Positions 1 through 5,036 are shown, counted from the first letter of the stretch. The stretch: 5,036 nucleotides of DNA from Crocinitomix sp. (GCA_020849935.1 JADZFJ010000049.1:1-5036), one strand, 5' to 3'. The notes: a model not told the origin generated them from the letters alone. Program-made: numbers and translations.

Positions 1-214
1 ACACGATTAAAATCAACCCAATCGTACCTAAAACTGGCAAAATTGGATTTAAATCAGGGATCTCAATCCCGAAACTAGAAGATAAGAGTTTGACGCCAAA
101 TCCTAATAAAAGCAAAAGAATAACTGATGGGATTTTTGTTTTAGAGGCTGATATGTCAAATACATACGCCAAGATTAACAAAACTGAAAGGGTGATGATT
201 ATAGAAACTGTCAT
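1..214 (-). CDS. Cation:proton antiporter, N-terminal part (runs off left edge)
   Basis: This is the 5' end of a minus-strand gene whose remainder lies beyond base 1. The reading frame opens with ATG at 214-212 and stays open for 71 codons to the edge. The protein starts MTVSIIITLSVLLILAYVFD, a first membrane helix (about residues 3-18). A short polar turn with SKTKIPS leads into a second leucine-rich helix (about 29-46), then IEIPDLNPILPVLGTIG and the beginning of a third helix. The pattern of helix, basic turn with 'KIPS', then 'LLLLLGFGV' is typical of the N-terminus of monovalent cation:proton antiporters (CPA1/CPA2, NhaP- or Kef-like), which exchange Na+ or K+ for H+ across the inner membrane. 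The ion-binding Asp residues would be further downstream and are not visible, so the subfamily cannot be set. No Shine-Dalgarno is seen. The gene is divergent from the peptidase gene at 394. Confidence 0.72.
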   Translation of the reverse strand, partial: MTVSIIITLSVLLILAYVFDISASKTKIPSVILLLLLGFGVKLLSSSFGIEIPDLNPILPVLGTIGLILIV

Positions 215-244
215 ATAATTTAGTAAAATTAGTTTTTTTTTACT

Positions 245-262
245 GAATTAATTGATTAATTC
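245..262. repeat. Perfect 8-bp inverted repeat GAATTAAT-TG-ATTAATTC
   Basis: The arms 245-252 and 255-262 are exact reverse complements around a 2-base centre. The core AATTAATTGA (246-255) recurs at 291-300, 45 bases away, where it forms part of the 10-bp palindrome CAATTAATTG (290-299). Both lie in the divergent gap between the antiporter and peptidase genes, and this one would fall in the antiporter leader. It could be an operator pair, but AT-only palindromes are common in such DNA. Confidence 0.35.
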
Positions 263-276
263 CCTCTTAAATGTCA

Positions 277-309
277 CAAATTCATTCCTCAATTAATTGA
301 ATTTTCAAA
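277..309 (-). promoter_or_regulatory. Candidate Bacteroidota-type promoter for the antiporter gene
   Basis: Read on the minus strand, TTTG (309-306) is followed after 21 bases by TGAATTTG (284-277), one mismatch from the Bacteroidota -7 consensus TAnnTTTG. Transcription would begin near 271, giving a leader of about 57 bases before the ATG at 214. The -33 box lies inside a TTTTGAAAA dyad that is repeated at the opposing promoter. This is a motif match only, in AT-rich DNA where such matches arise by chance. Confidence 0.3.
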
Positions 310-343
310 AAGGGAACAAAGAATTGTCTATTTACTTCGAGAT

Positions 344-374
344 TTTGAAAATCGAGACGAATAAACTACTTTTA
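344..374 (+). promoter_or_regulatory. Candidate Bacteroidota-type promoter for the zinc peptidase gene
   Basis: TTTG at 344-347 is followed after exactly 19 bases by TACTTTTA at 367-374, one mismatch from TAnnTTTG. Transcription would start near 381, leaving a leader of roughly 13 bases before the ATG at 394, short but possible in a group that rarely uses Shine-Dalgarno pairing. The -33 box is embedded in the dyad GATTTTGAAAATC (341-353). The spacing is good, but no experimental start is known. Confidence 0.35.
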
Positions 375-393
375 GCCCTTAAAATTTGGTTCT

Positions 394-1275
394 ATGAAAT
401 GGATGAACAGAAGACAAAGTTCGAATGTTGAAGATCGGCGAAGAATAAAAGGTGGAGGTAAACTTGCCATTGGCGGAGGATTGATTGGAATCATTGTCTT
501 GTTAATCACGATGTTTGGGGGAGAAAATGCCCAACAATATGCCGATATGGCACAAAAAATTGGGGGCAATCAATCAACGGCAAATCAAGGAACCACTGAG
601 GATCGGGAATTAACACAAGAAGAAATTGAATTGGGTGATTATGTTTCTACCATCTTTGCGGATTGTGAGGACATTTGGATGCGAATTTTTGAAGAAAATA
701 ATCGAACTTACGAATTGCCAAAAATGGTGCTTTTTTATGATGGTGTAAGCACAGCTTGTGGGGATGCCACATCAGATGTTGGTCCGTTTTATTGTCCAGG
801 GGATAAAAAAGTGTACATGGATTTACGGTTTTTTGAAGAATTAAAAACCAAATATGGCGCAAAAGGTGGAGATTTTGCAATTGCCTATGTCACCGCACAC
901 GAAGTTGGACATCACATTCAAACCATGCTAGGAACTTCACAGCAAGTGCGAAACATTCAAGCAGGACTCTCTGAAAAAGAAGTCAATCGTTTGTCCGTTT
1001 GTCAAGAATTACAAGCCGATTTTTATGCAGGTGTTTGGGCGCATCACGTAAAAAAATACATGGAAATTGGGGACATCGACGAAGCATTGAGTGCTGCTCA
1101 AGCCGTTGGAGACGATGCGATTCAAAAACGAATGCAAGGAAAAGTCGTTCCTGATTCATTTACTCACGGCACATCAGAACAACGAAAAAAATGGTTTAAA
1201 CTCGGTTTTGAAAAAGGAGATGTATCTTACGGAAATACCTTTGCCGAAGCGGGGTATAAAATCAGTTCATTTTAA
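394..1275 (+). CDS. ypfJ: Neutral zinc metallopeptidase, YpfJ family (Zn_peptidase)
   Basis: This complete 293-residue protein belongs to the putative neutral zinc metallopeptidase family (Pfam Zn_peptidase, YpfJ-like). It opens with the family's N-terminal motif, here RRQSSNVEDRR (6-16), followed by a glycine-rich membrane helix at about 24-42 and a Gln/Asn-rich linker (about 47-66). The rest is the catalytic domain. Family signatures are ACGDATSDVGPFYCP (121-135), the zinc site HEVGH (H169, E170, H173), QELQADFYAGVWAH (204-217) whose acidic residues E205 or D209 probably supply the third ligand, and FTHGTSEQRKKWF (256-268). The length is typical, and all expected catalytic residues are present, so it should be active, with its domain outside the cytoplasmic membrane. 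Its substrate is unknown, as for the family generally. The ATG at 394 is chosen because the conserved N-terminal motif follows directly. A 92-codon open frame at 1091-1369 is only a shadow. Confidence 0.93.
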   Translation: MKWMNRRQSSNVEDRRRIKGGGKLAIGGGLIGIIVLLITMFGGENAQQYADMAQKIGGNQSTANQGTTEDRELTQEEIELGDYVSTIFADCEDIWMRIFEENNRTYELPKMVLFYDGVSTACGDATSDVGPFYCPGDKKVYMDLRFFEELKTKYGAKGGDFAIAYVTAHEVGHHIQTMLGTSQQVRNIQAGLSEKEVNRLSVCQELQADFYAGVWAHHVKKYMEIGDIDEALSAAQAVGDDAIQKRMQGKVVPDSFTHGTSEQRKKWFKLGFEKGDVSYGNTFAEAGYKISSF

Positions 1276-1452
1276 AATTATTCATCCAGAGCTAAAGCCC
1301 CAACCAGTTGTTACTTTATTAGTGGGCAGCCCCATCTTTTTTGTAAGTAATCTTCAAAAAAAAAAATGAAAATTCGTTTATTAATTAAATCCATAATATT
1401 TAGAATACCTTGATTTTAGATATTGGTCTAAGATGAGTTTTATTTGAAAGGT
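1276..1452. other. Convergent intergenic gap between peptidase and glycosyltransferase genes
   Basis: The two genes end toward each other across 177 bases. I see no GC-rich hairpin with a T-run on either strand. The best fold is an all A/T hairpin in plus-strand RNA, arms 1395-1405 and 1414-1424 with two G-U pairs and an 8-base loop, not followed by a T-run. An 11-base A run sits at 1357-1367. Termination here may be Rho-dependent or use weak A/T hairpins. Confidence 0.4.
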
Positions 1453-2913
1453 CTAATTCTCTCTAAGGAGATACACATCTGCGTTTTGATAGCCATCAGT
1501 TTTGATAATTTCGAATTTTTCTCGAAGAGCTTCACGATGTTTATCTTTGCATACAAGCACTTTGTCTCCTACCTCAAAATCATCAGTATCCGTGTGTAAT
1601 TCGATTTCTTGTCCAGCCTCAATCAACTTGTATTTATAAAATAAAAGAGGACCATTAAAACTCTGATAAAGAACCTTAAGTCCGTCAACATTTGTTCCAT
1701 TTCCTATTGCTTGGTGGAGGTAGCGTTCATTAGCTTCTTCAACAATTTCTCCATCGTCAATCTTATTACCTTGCGATTTACTGAATCGAAAGTAGTATGG
1801 ATAGAAGAATATCAATCCAACCAAAAGATATTTTACAAAAGGCTTTTGCTTGTCTTTTTGCTTTAAGACAATGTTTATCACCTCGACAATGGTGTAAGCA
1901 GATATTAATGCAATAAATGGATAAAGTGGGAGATCATACCAATACAGTTTGGTTCGGGATATACTAATAATCAGCAAATAAAATCCTACAAGCACAAAGC
2001 TCATAAAAAGAATTCGTTGTTTTTGTTCAGCAAGTTTTTGAGTGAATAAAAAAATGCTCCCAATAACAAATGCAATGAAAAAAAGAGAATACCTTTTATC
2101 GTAGAAATTTTCAATGTAAAAATATACAGATTTTTCAAATTCCTTGGCAATAGTGAATAGTCGACCTGCATCATTCGTCCAAATAATTTCAAGATATCCT
2201 GGAGACTGCATGTCTCTGAGAATGATCAATGTTAAGCTCGAGACCAAGAAAACTATGGTTCCTATAAGAAAGGGCCAGGAGACTACAAATGATTTAATCT
2301 TTTTGTAATAGATTAATATGAAAAGGAAGGCTGGTAGAAATAAAAAGGATGCATAGAGTTTAGTTGCAAAAGCCAAAGTCATGAAGATGAATACAAGAAA
2401 AATATCCTTTTTTCTTCCTTCAAGAATATACCCAATAAATGCTAAGTTACCCATTAAAAGAAAGAAGGAAAGAATGGCATCTGACTCACCAGTTCGAGAG
2501 GTATGGAAACCCACTACGCCCGCTGAACTTACAAGAATTAGCGCAACAACCCAAGCCCAAACGTAATCAAAGTATTTGGCAACAAATTTGAATGAAAAAA
2601 CAATCACCAAAAAGGTTGCAAGAGCCGAAGGGATTCGAATAGCAAGCTCATTATAGCCGAGCATTTTAACACAAAGCAGTTGAAGCCAATTAGTCAAAGG
2701 CGGTTTGGTATTATATAAGTCGGGAAGTCCGTTATAATATAATGAAAAGTAATTTCCATTCTTAAGCATTTCATAGGTGTTCACGGCAACCATGGATTCA
2801 TCCCAAGTTTTCATGTGAAAACTACCTAATTTGACAAACAAAACAAGAATACATAACACTGTGAGAACCGAGTAGTGAATCCAAGGCTTTGTATTTCTTT
2901 CTATTGAATTCAT
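1453..2913 (-). CDS. ArnT/PMT-like membrane glycosyltransferase (PMT_2, GT39/GT83-like)
   Basis: This complete 486-residue inner-membrane protein has about ten or eleven hydrophobic helices. These enzymes take a sugar from a polyprenyl-phosphate carrier and attach it to lipid A, a glycan or a protein on the outer face of the inner membrane. Seen here: a first helix (about 12-30), then the loop motif WDES (37-40) whose Asp38/Glu39 match the catalytic acidic pair of the family; NTKPPLTNW (68-76); AIRIPSAL (91-98); HTSRTGESDAILSFF (137-151); and SRTKLYWYDLPLYPF (319-333), the family's 'S..K..wY.lP.yP' signature. After the last helix (about 360-375) comes a soluble tail of about 110 residues. ArnT is near 550 residues, so this member has a shorter tail. 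Acceptor and sugar cannot be read from the sequence. No partner genes for carrier-sugar synthesis lie beside it, so it appears to be a single-gene unit. The start is ATG at 2913-2911. Confidence 0.88.
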   Translation of the reverse strand: MNSIERNTKPWIHYSVLTVLCILVLFVKLGSFHMKTWDESMVAVNTYEMLKNGNYFSLYYNGLPDLYNTKPPLTNWLQLLCVKMLGYNELAIRIPSALATFLVIVFSFKFVAKYFDYVWAWVVALILVSSAGVVGFHTSRTGESDAILSFFLLMGNLAFIGYILEGRKKDIFLVFIFMTLAFATKLYASFLFLPAFLFILIYYKKIKSFVVSWPFLIGTIVFLVSSLTLIILRDMQSPGYLEIIWTNDAGRLFTIAKEFEKSVYFYIENFYDKRYSLFFIAFVIGSIFLFTQKLAEQKQRILFMSFVLVGFYLLIISISRTKLYWYDLPLYPFIALISAYTIVEVINIVLKQKDKQKPFVKYLLVGLIFFYPYYFRFSKSQGNKIDDGEIVEEANERYLHQAIGNGTNVDGLKVLYQSFNGPLLFYKYKLIEAGQEIELHTDTDDFEVGDKVLVCKDKHREALREKFEIIKTDGYQNADVYLLREN

Positions 2914-2916
2914 TGA

Positions 2917-2931
2917 AAGTCAAATTGACTT
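2917..2931. repeat. 7-bp dyad AAGTCAA-A-TTGACTT directly before the glycosyltransferase start
   Basis: Arms 2917-2923 and 2925-2931 are perfect reverse complements around a single base. The element ends three bases before the start codon (2913-2911, minus strand). It lies where a ribosome would bind, so it could be an operator. As RNA the loop would be too tight for the full stem, so a protein site is more likely than a hairpin. Function is not shown. Confidence 0.35.
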
Positions 2932-2944
2932 CGAATTTAAAAAT

Positions 2945-2974
2945 AAATTGTAACACGTGAGTGCTTTTCGCAAA
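2945..2974 (-). promoter_or_regulatory. Weak promoter candidate for the glycosyltransferase gene
   Basis: On the minus strand TTTG (2974-2971) is followed after 18 bases by TACAATTT (2952-2945), which matches TAnnTTTG at all but two positions. The start would be near 2939, about 26 bases before the ATG, placing the 2917-2931 dyad within the leader. The match is weak, and chance is a real alternative. Confidence 0.2.
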
Positions 2975-3284
2975 ATATCGAACTAAAGATTGTGATACAT
3001 TTTATTACTCCTTCGACTATTTCCGAAATATCTAACAAAAAAACAATAAACTCATATTAATAATTAAAAAAATAACATATCTTTAATGTAATTGTAAATT
3101 TCTCATGGTCGTATATATGTATTAATGCGACATTTTTCTTTACAATAATATATTTAATACATGATCATTTTTTTATTTTCAAATACAAAATTATGATTTA
3201 AGTTAATATTGATATTCGGAACTTAAAATTTATACAGTCTGTTCAATATTTGTGTTGTAAAAATTTTTAATTAAAATTAAACTT
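2946..3284. other. Very AT-rich intergenic stretch without a recognisable gene
   Basis: This is most of the 560-base gap between the glycosyltransferase start and the lipoprotein stop. Bases 3001-3120 contain only 25 G or C (about 21%), well below the flanking genes. I found no tRNA-like or riboswitch-like structure and no convincing open frame. The only fold noted is an imperfect plus-strand hairpin at 3105-3133 followed by a T-run. The DNA may be upstream regulatory sequence for the glycosyltransferase or simply non-coding filler. Confidence 0.55.
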
Positions 3285-3476
3285 ATGAATGACTCAATTC
3301 TAAAAAGGAAGTATACCTTCCTTGTTTCACTAGGCATCTTGCGACTAGAAAGATAATCCCTATTTATTTTGGTTATGTTTCTATCGTTTACATACTTTGA
3401 TGTTATACATAATAAGCCAAAAGACTTCAAGGAAATTTTGAGGCCTAGTTGGTTGGGAGATACTTCACCAATGTTA
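3285..3476 (+). pseudogene. Doubtful remnant of a small membrane protein gene with an in-frame stop
   Basis: On the plus strand, ATG at 3285 opens a frame reading MNDSILKRKYTFLVSLGIL, interrupted by TAA at 3354-3356. The same frame continues with a hydrophobic run SLFILVMFLSFTYFDVI and a polar part NKPKDFKEILRPSWLGD before losing protein-like character where it meets the antisense 3' end of the lipoprotein gene. This resembles the N-terminus of a membrane protein broken by one stop. Against it: few codons begin with G (about 12 of 66), no family is recognised, and the opposite strand also has a 91-codon open frame (3505-3230, GTG start) over the same DNA with equally poor codon statistics. 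Neither strand is convincingly coding; I keep this as a weak call because G+C rises here compared with the preceding gap. Confidence 0.17.
3301..3323 (-). terminator. Candidate terminator downstream of the lipoprotein gene
   Basis: Arms 3305-3311 (AAGGAAG) and 3317-3323 (CTTCCTT) are perfect reverse complements with a 5-base loop TATAC. On the minus strand the second arm runs directly into a T tract, giving CTTCCTTTTTAG, as expected of an intrinsic terminator in that direction; the plus direction lacks a T-run. It lies about 150 bases after the lipoprotein stop at 3474. The stem is short with only three G-C pairs, so efficiency would be modest. Confidence 0.4.
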
Positions 3477-4439
3477 GATTTCCACCACCTCCACCACACT
3501 CCCACCCCATTCTACCACTGTAAATCCTTTTCGGGTCTTTTTTAACGGCGTTAAATCTTGTTCAGGAAAGTCGATTTTGGCTGGTAAGGGTTGTGTCAAC
3601 ATCATCACACGAATAGTAGTTTCTGGTGATGGGGTAATTTCTATCGGAACTTGCTCTTCGTATTCCTGTCCTGCAAAATGAATCAAATTATAGGGGTTAT
3701 TTTCAAGCTGCGGAAGCCAAAACATAATAAACTCATTCGCCTCTCGCCTATTTAAGCCCAAATACGCTAACTTCTCTTCCAAAAATTCAGCCGTTTCGTG
3801 TCCTGCGACAATAAAACCATCCGCTGGTACAAGCGGTTTTGATGGAATCCCCTCCCAAAAAAGCGCATAATACTCCATCCCCTTTTCATCCCATAAAGTA
3901 CCGGTTGGTTCGGCGGTTACGTTCCATCCATTTTCAGGATAACTAGGATAAGTATGCGTCAGTTTTCCTTGATAATTCAATTTGACAGAAATTTCCGTTT
4001 TCTGGGTTGGATAAAGGTAAATAATAGGTTTTAATAAGACGGCTTGAACACTTTCTAACCCAATTTCGAATGAATATGCAGTAGAATTTTTAATTTCTAT
4101 CACCTTGGTATAATCATTGAACCCTATTGATATCACCGCTATTTCATAAATTCCTGGTTCGACATTCTTGATCTCAAATTTGCCGTCCATATCGGTAGTA
4201 GATCCCAATACCAAGACCCCATCCTTTTTCAAGTTCACTGTCGCACCAATAATCGTTTCAGAACTTTCCAAATCAAACACCCGCCCTGTGATTCGAGCTG
4301 CATCTCCTTCTAAAATTGAACTTGATTCAATCGTAATTTTACCCGCACAAGTTTCTTCTTTCGTGACTTCTTTACTGACATCACAACTAAAAAAAGATAA
4401 GGTAAAATAGAGTAAAATGGCAAGAGGAGATTTCATCAT
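3474..4439 (-). CDS. Lipoprotein: carboxypeptidase-regulatory-like domain plus uncharacterised KPIIYLYP domain
   Basis: This complete 321-residue protein starts with a lipoprotein signal peptide: MMKS, a hydrophobic core, then FFSC with Cys19 as the lipid-modified residue. Residues about 48-128 form a carboxypeptidase-regulatory-like beta-sandwich, with the hallmarks ITGRVFDLESSETIIGATV, TDMDGKFEIKNVEPGIYEI and a closing FEIGLES strand. From about residue 137 a second domain begins with KPIIYLYPTQKTEISVKL and continues with NGWNVTAEPTGTLWD, YYALFWEG, a GFIVAGHETAEFLEEKL segment, a LGLNRREANEFIMFWLP helix and a final GFTVVEWGG. I recognise this as a recurring, uncharacterised bacterial domain, usually annotated hypothetical; I cannot name an activity. 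The protein should sit in the outer membrane or face the periplasm. The tail ends in VVEVVEI, encoded by a 9-base tandem repeat. The propeller gene lies 92 bases upstream on the same strand. ATG 4439 or the adjacent ATG 4436 could be used. Confidence 0.85.
   Translation of the reverse strand: MMKSPLAILLYFTLSFFSCDVSKEVTKEETCAGKITIESSSILEGDAARITGRVFDLESSETIIGATVNLKKDGVLVLGSTTDMDGKFEIKNVEPGIYEIAVISIGFNDYTKVIEIKNSTAYSFEIGLESVQAVLLKPIIYLYPTQKTEISVKLNYQGKLTHTYPSYPENGWNVTAEPTGTLWDEKGMEYYALFWEGIPSKPLVPADGFIVAGHETAEFLEEKLAYLGLNRREANEFIMFWLPQLENNPYNLIHFAGQEYEEQVPIEITPSPETTIRVMMLTQPLPAKIDFPEQDLTPLKKTRKGFTVVEWGGSVVEVVEI
3480..3497. repeat. 9-bp tandem repeat at the lipoprotein 3' end
   Basis: On the plus strand TTCCACCAC is followed directly by CTCCACCAC, two 9-base units with one mismatch. 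On the coding strand they give Val-Val-Glu twice, just before the last residue Ile and the stop. The C-terminus may thus have been lengthened by slippage after the conserved WGG, although a short repeat can arise by chance. Confidence 0.45.
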
Positions 4440-4519
4440 TTGAAATTTAAGTTAATTCACGTATCGAAGATAGGTCAATTTTTGAACTAACTAAAATTTT
4501 TTACCCTTGAATTTCAAAT
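4438..4519. repeat. 14-bp inverted repeat bracketing the propeller-lipoprotein gap
   Basis: ATTTGAAATTTAAG at 4438-4451 is the reverse complement of CTTGAATTTCAAAT at 4506-4519 at 13 of 14 positions, the mismatch being 4448/4509. The arms enclose 54 bases. In the minus-strand transcript the second arm ends in the first bases of the lipoprotein start codon (4439-4437), so pairing would bury the ribosome-binding region if transcription reads through from the propeller gene. A transcript from the candidate promoter inside the loop would lack the first arm and stay open. Confidence 0.4.
4465..4495 (-). promoter_or_regulatory. Candidate promoter for the lipoprotein gene
   Basis: On the minus strand TTTA (4495-4492) is followed after 19 bases by TATCTTCG (4472-4465). 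Each box is one mismatch from TTTG and TAnnTTTG, with the preferred spacing. The start would be near 4458, about 19 bases before the ATG. If real, the lipoprotein gene can be expressed independently of the upstream propeller gene. Confidence 0.25.
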
Positions 4520-4531
4520 CCTATTCAACCA

Positions 4532-5036
4532 TTAACATCCAGCAAATCTTGGAATGGCGTAGATCATATTGCCTGAAACCGAGAGATCGAACACCTTGTC
4601 TTCAACTGAAGGTAAGATAAGTTTCCATGTCTGCCCCTTGTCTGCTGATGCATAAATTCCATCTGGATGCCCGCAAAAGAAGTTTTCTCCCATTTGAATA
4701 ATCGATGAGATATTGGCATTAGGTGGTAAATCCTCTCCAATCAATTGCCAAGTTGCTCCATGGTCGAAAGAAAGCCTGATCTTTCTTGTTTCTGTGGTTG
4801 TGTTAAAGGTAATTGCTGCGAACCCATCTTGAATTGGTTCTACGTCGATTCCAACACCGCCTTCTTGAATCACCCAATTCCAATTATCACCACCGTCGGT
4901 CGAGCGCATAATCCCTTTTTCTCCAGTTGCTATCAAAACTCCATTTGATGATTCCGCGATTTTAATCACCCAACCTTCGTGATGCACTAGTTTCCATGTC
5001 TTGCCATCGTCAGAAGTTTTAAAAAGACCATGATCG
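4532..5036 (-). CDS. BNR/Asp-box beta-propeller protein, C-terminal part (runs off right edge)
   Basis: The frame is open from the right edge to TAA at 4534-4532, showing the last 167 residues; the true start lies outside the window. A GTG at 4987 could be mistaken for a start, but the frame continues upstream with coding sequence that includes another repeat. Four Asp-box motifs (S-x-D-x-G-x-T-W type) are visible: SDDGKTW (8-14), STDGGDNW (45-52), SFDHGATW (89-96) and SADKGQTW (130-137), spaced 38, 44 and 41 residues, one per propeller blade. Such repeats occur in sialidases, Ycf48-like assembly factors and many surface or secreted proteins of Bacteroidota; Asp boxes are structural, so no enzyme activity should be assumed. 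The protein ends IYAIPRFAGC, about 30 residues after the last Asp box, with no C-terminal secretion-sorting domain. The lipoprotein gene follows 92 bases later on the same strand. Confidence 0.82.
   Translation of the reverse strand, partial: DHGLFKTSDDGKTWKLVHHEGWVIKIAESSNGVLIATGEKGIMRSTDGGDNWNWVIQEGGVGIDVEPIQDGFAAITFNTTTETRKIRLSFDHGATWQLIGEDLPPNANISSIIQMGENFFCGHPDGIYASADKGQTWKLILPSVEDKVFDLSVSGNMIYAIPRFAGC

Noticed and set aside
372..880. Minus-strand open frames of 65 and 77 codons
   Set aside because: They are antisense to the conserved peptidase gene, whose motifs fix the coding frame.
1290..1335. GCCCC and GGGC blocks after the peptidase as a terminator stem
   Set aside because: The blocks do not pair over more than about four bases and would enclose a loop of over 20 bases.
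1091..1369. 92-codon plus-strand open frame
   Set aside because: It overlaps the strongly supported YpfJ-family peptidase in another frame and has no recognisable protein features.
2001..2566. Short open frames of 61 and 63 codons inside the glycosyltransferase gene
   Set aside because: They are frame shadows within a gene carrying all family motifs.
3256..3281. A/T inverted repeat in the run TTTTTAATTAAAATT
   Set aside because: It consists only of A and T in DNA of the same composition and has no context suggesting function.
4168..4948. Plus-strand open frames of 80 and 67 codons
   Set aside because: They are antisense to the lipoprotein signal/regulatory-like domain and to the Asp-box repeats, both clearly coded on the minus strand.
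4985..4987. GTG at 4987 as the start of the propeller gene
   Set aside because: The frame stays open to the window edge, and residues upstream include another Asp-box (SDDGKTW), so this codon is an internal valine.
4532..5036. Assigning sialidase activity to the propeller protein
   Set aside because: Asp boxes are structural repeats found in many non-enzymatic propellers; the sialidase arginine triad and FRIP motif are not visible in this part.

Overview
The window looks like chromosomal DNA from a member of the Bacteroidota, probably a Cytophagales- or Flavobacteriia-like bacterium. It is AT-rich, none of the four visible start codons has a recognisable Shine-Dalgarno sequence, and several upstream regions carry partial matches to the Bacteroidota promoter (TTTG, about 19 bases, TAnnTTTG). 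The genus cannot be fixed from this sequence alone.

Layout: (1) bases 1-214, minus strand: the first 71 codons of a cation:proton antiporter that runs off the left edge. (2) 215-393: a divergent promoter region with short palindromes and two copies of a TTTTGAAAAT box. (3) 394-1275, plus strand: a complete membrane-anchored zinc metallopeptidase of the YpfJ family. (4) 1276-1452: a convergent gap without a clear terminator. (5) 1453-2913, minus strand: a complete multi-pass glycosyltransferase of the ArnT/PMT-like group (GT39/GT83, PMT_2). (6) 2914-3473: a 560-base very AT-rich gap holding a weak promoter, a few hairpins and a doubtful open stretch that may be a decayed or small gene. (7) 3474-4439, minus strand: a complete lipoprotein that joins a carboxypeptidase-regulatory-like beta-sandwich to an uncharacterised domain beginning KPIIYLYP. 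(8) 4532-5036, minus strand: the C-terminal 167 codons of a BNR/Asp-box beta-propeller protein that runs off the right edge.

How the genes relate: the propeller and lipoprotein genes are on the same strand, 92 bases apart, and may be co-transcribed; both look like envelope or surface proteins. The antiporter and peptidase are divergent neighbours sharing a promoter region. The glycosyltransferase stands alone, with no visible polyprenyl-phosphate-sugar or lipid A modification genes. I do not see a mobile element, CRISPR array, tRNA, rRNA or defence system. The most open biology is the lipoprotein with the KPIIYLYP domain; the rest is mainly ordinary housekeeping or envelope content with some regulatory dyads worth testing.
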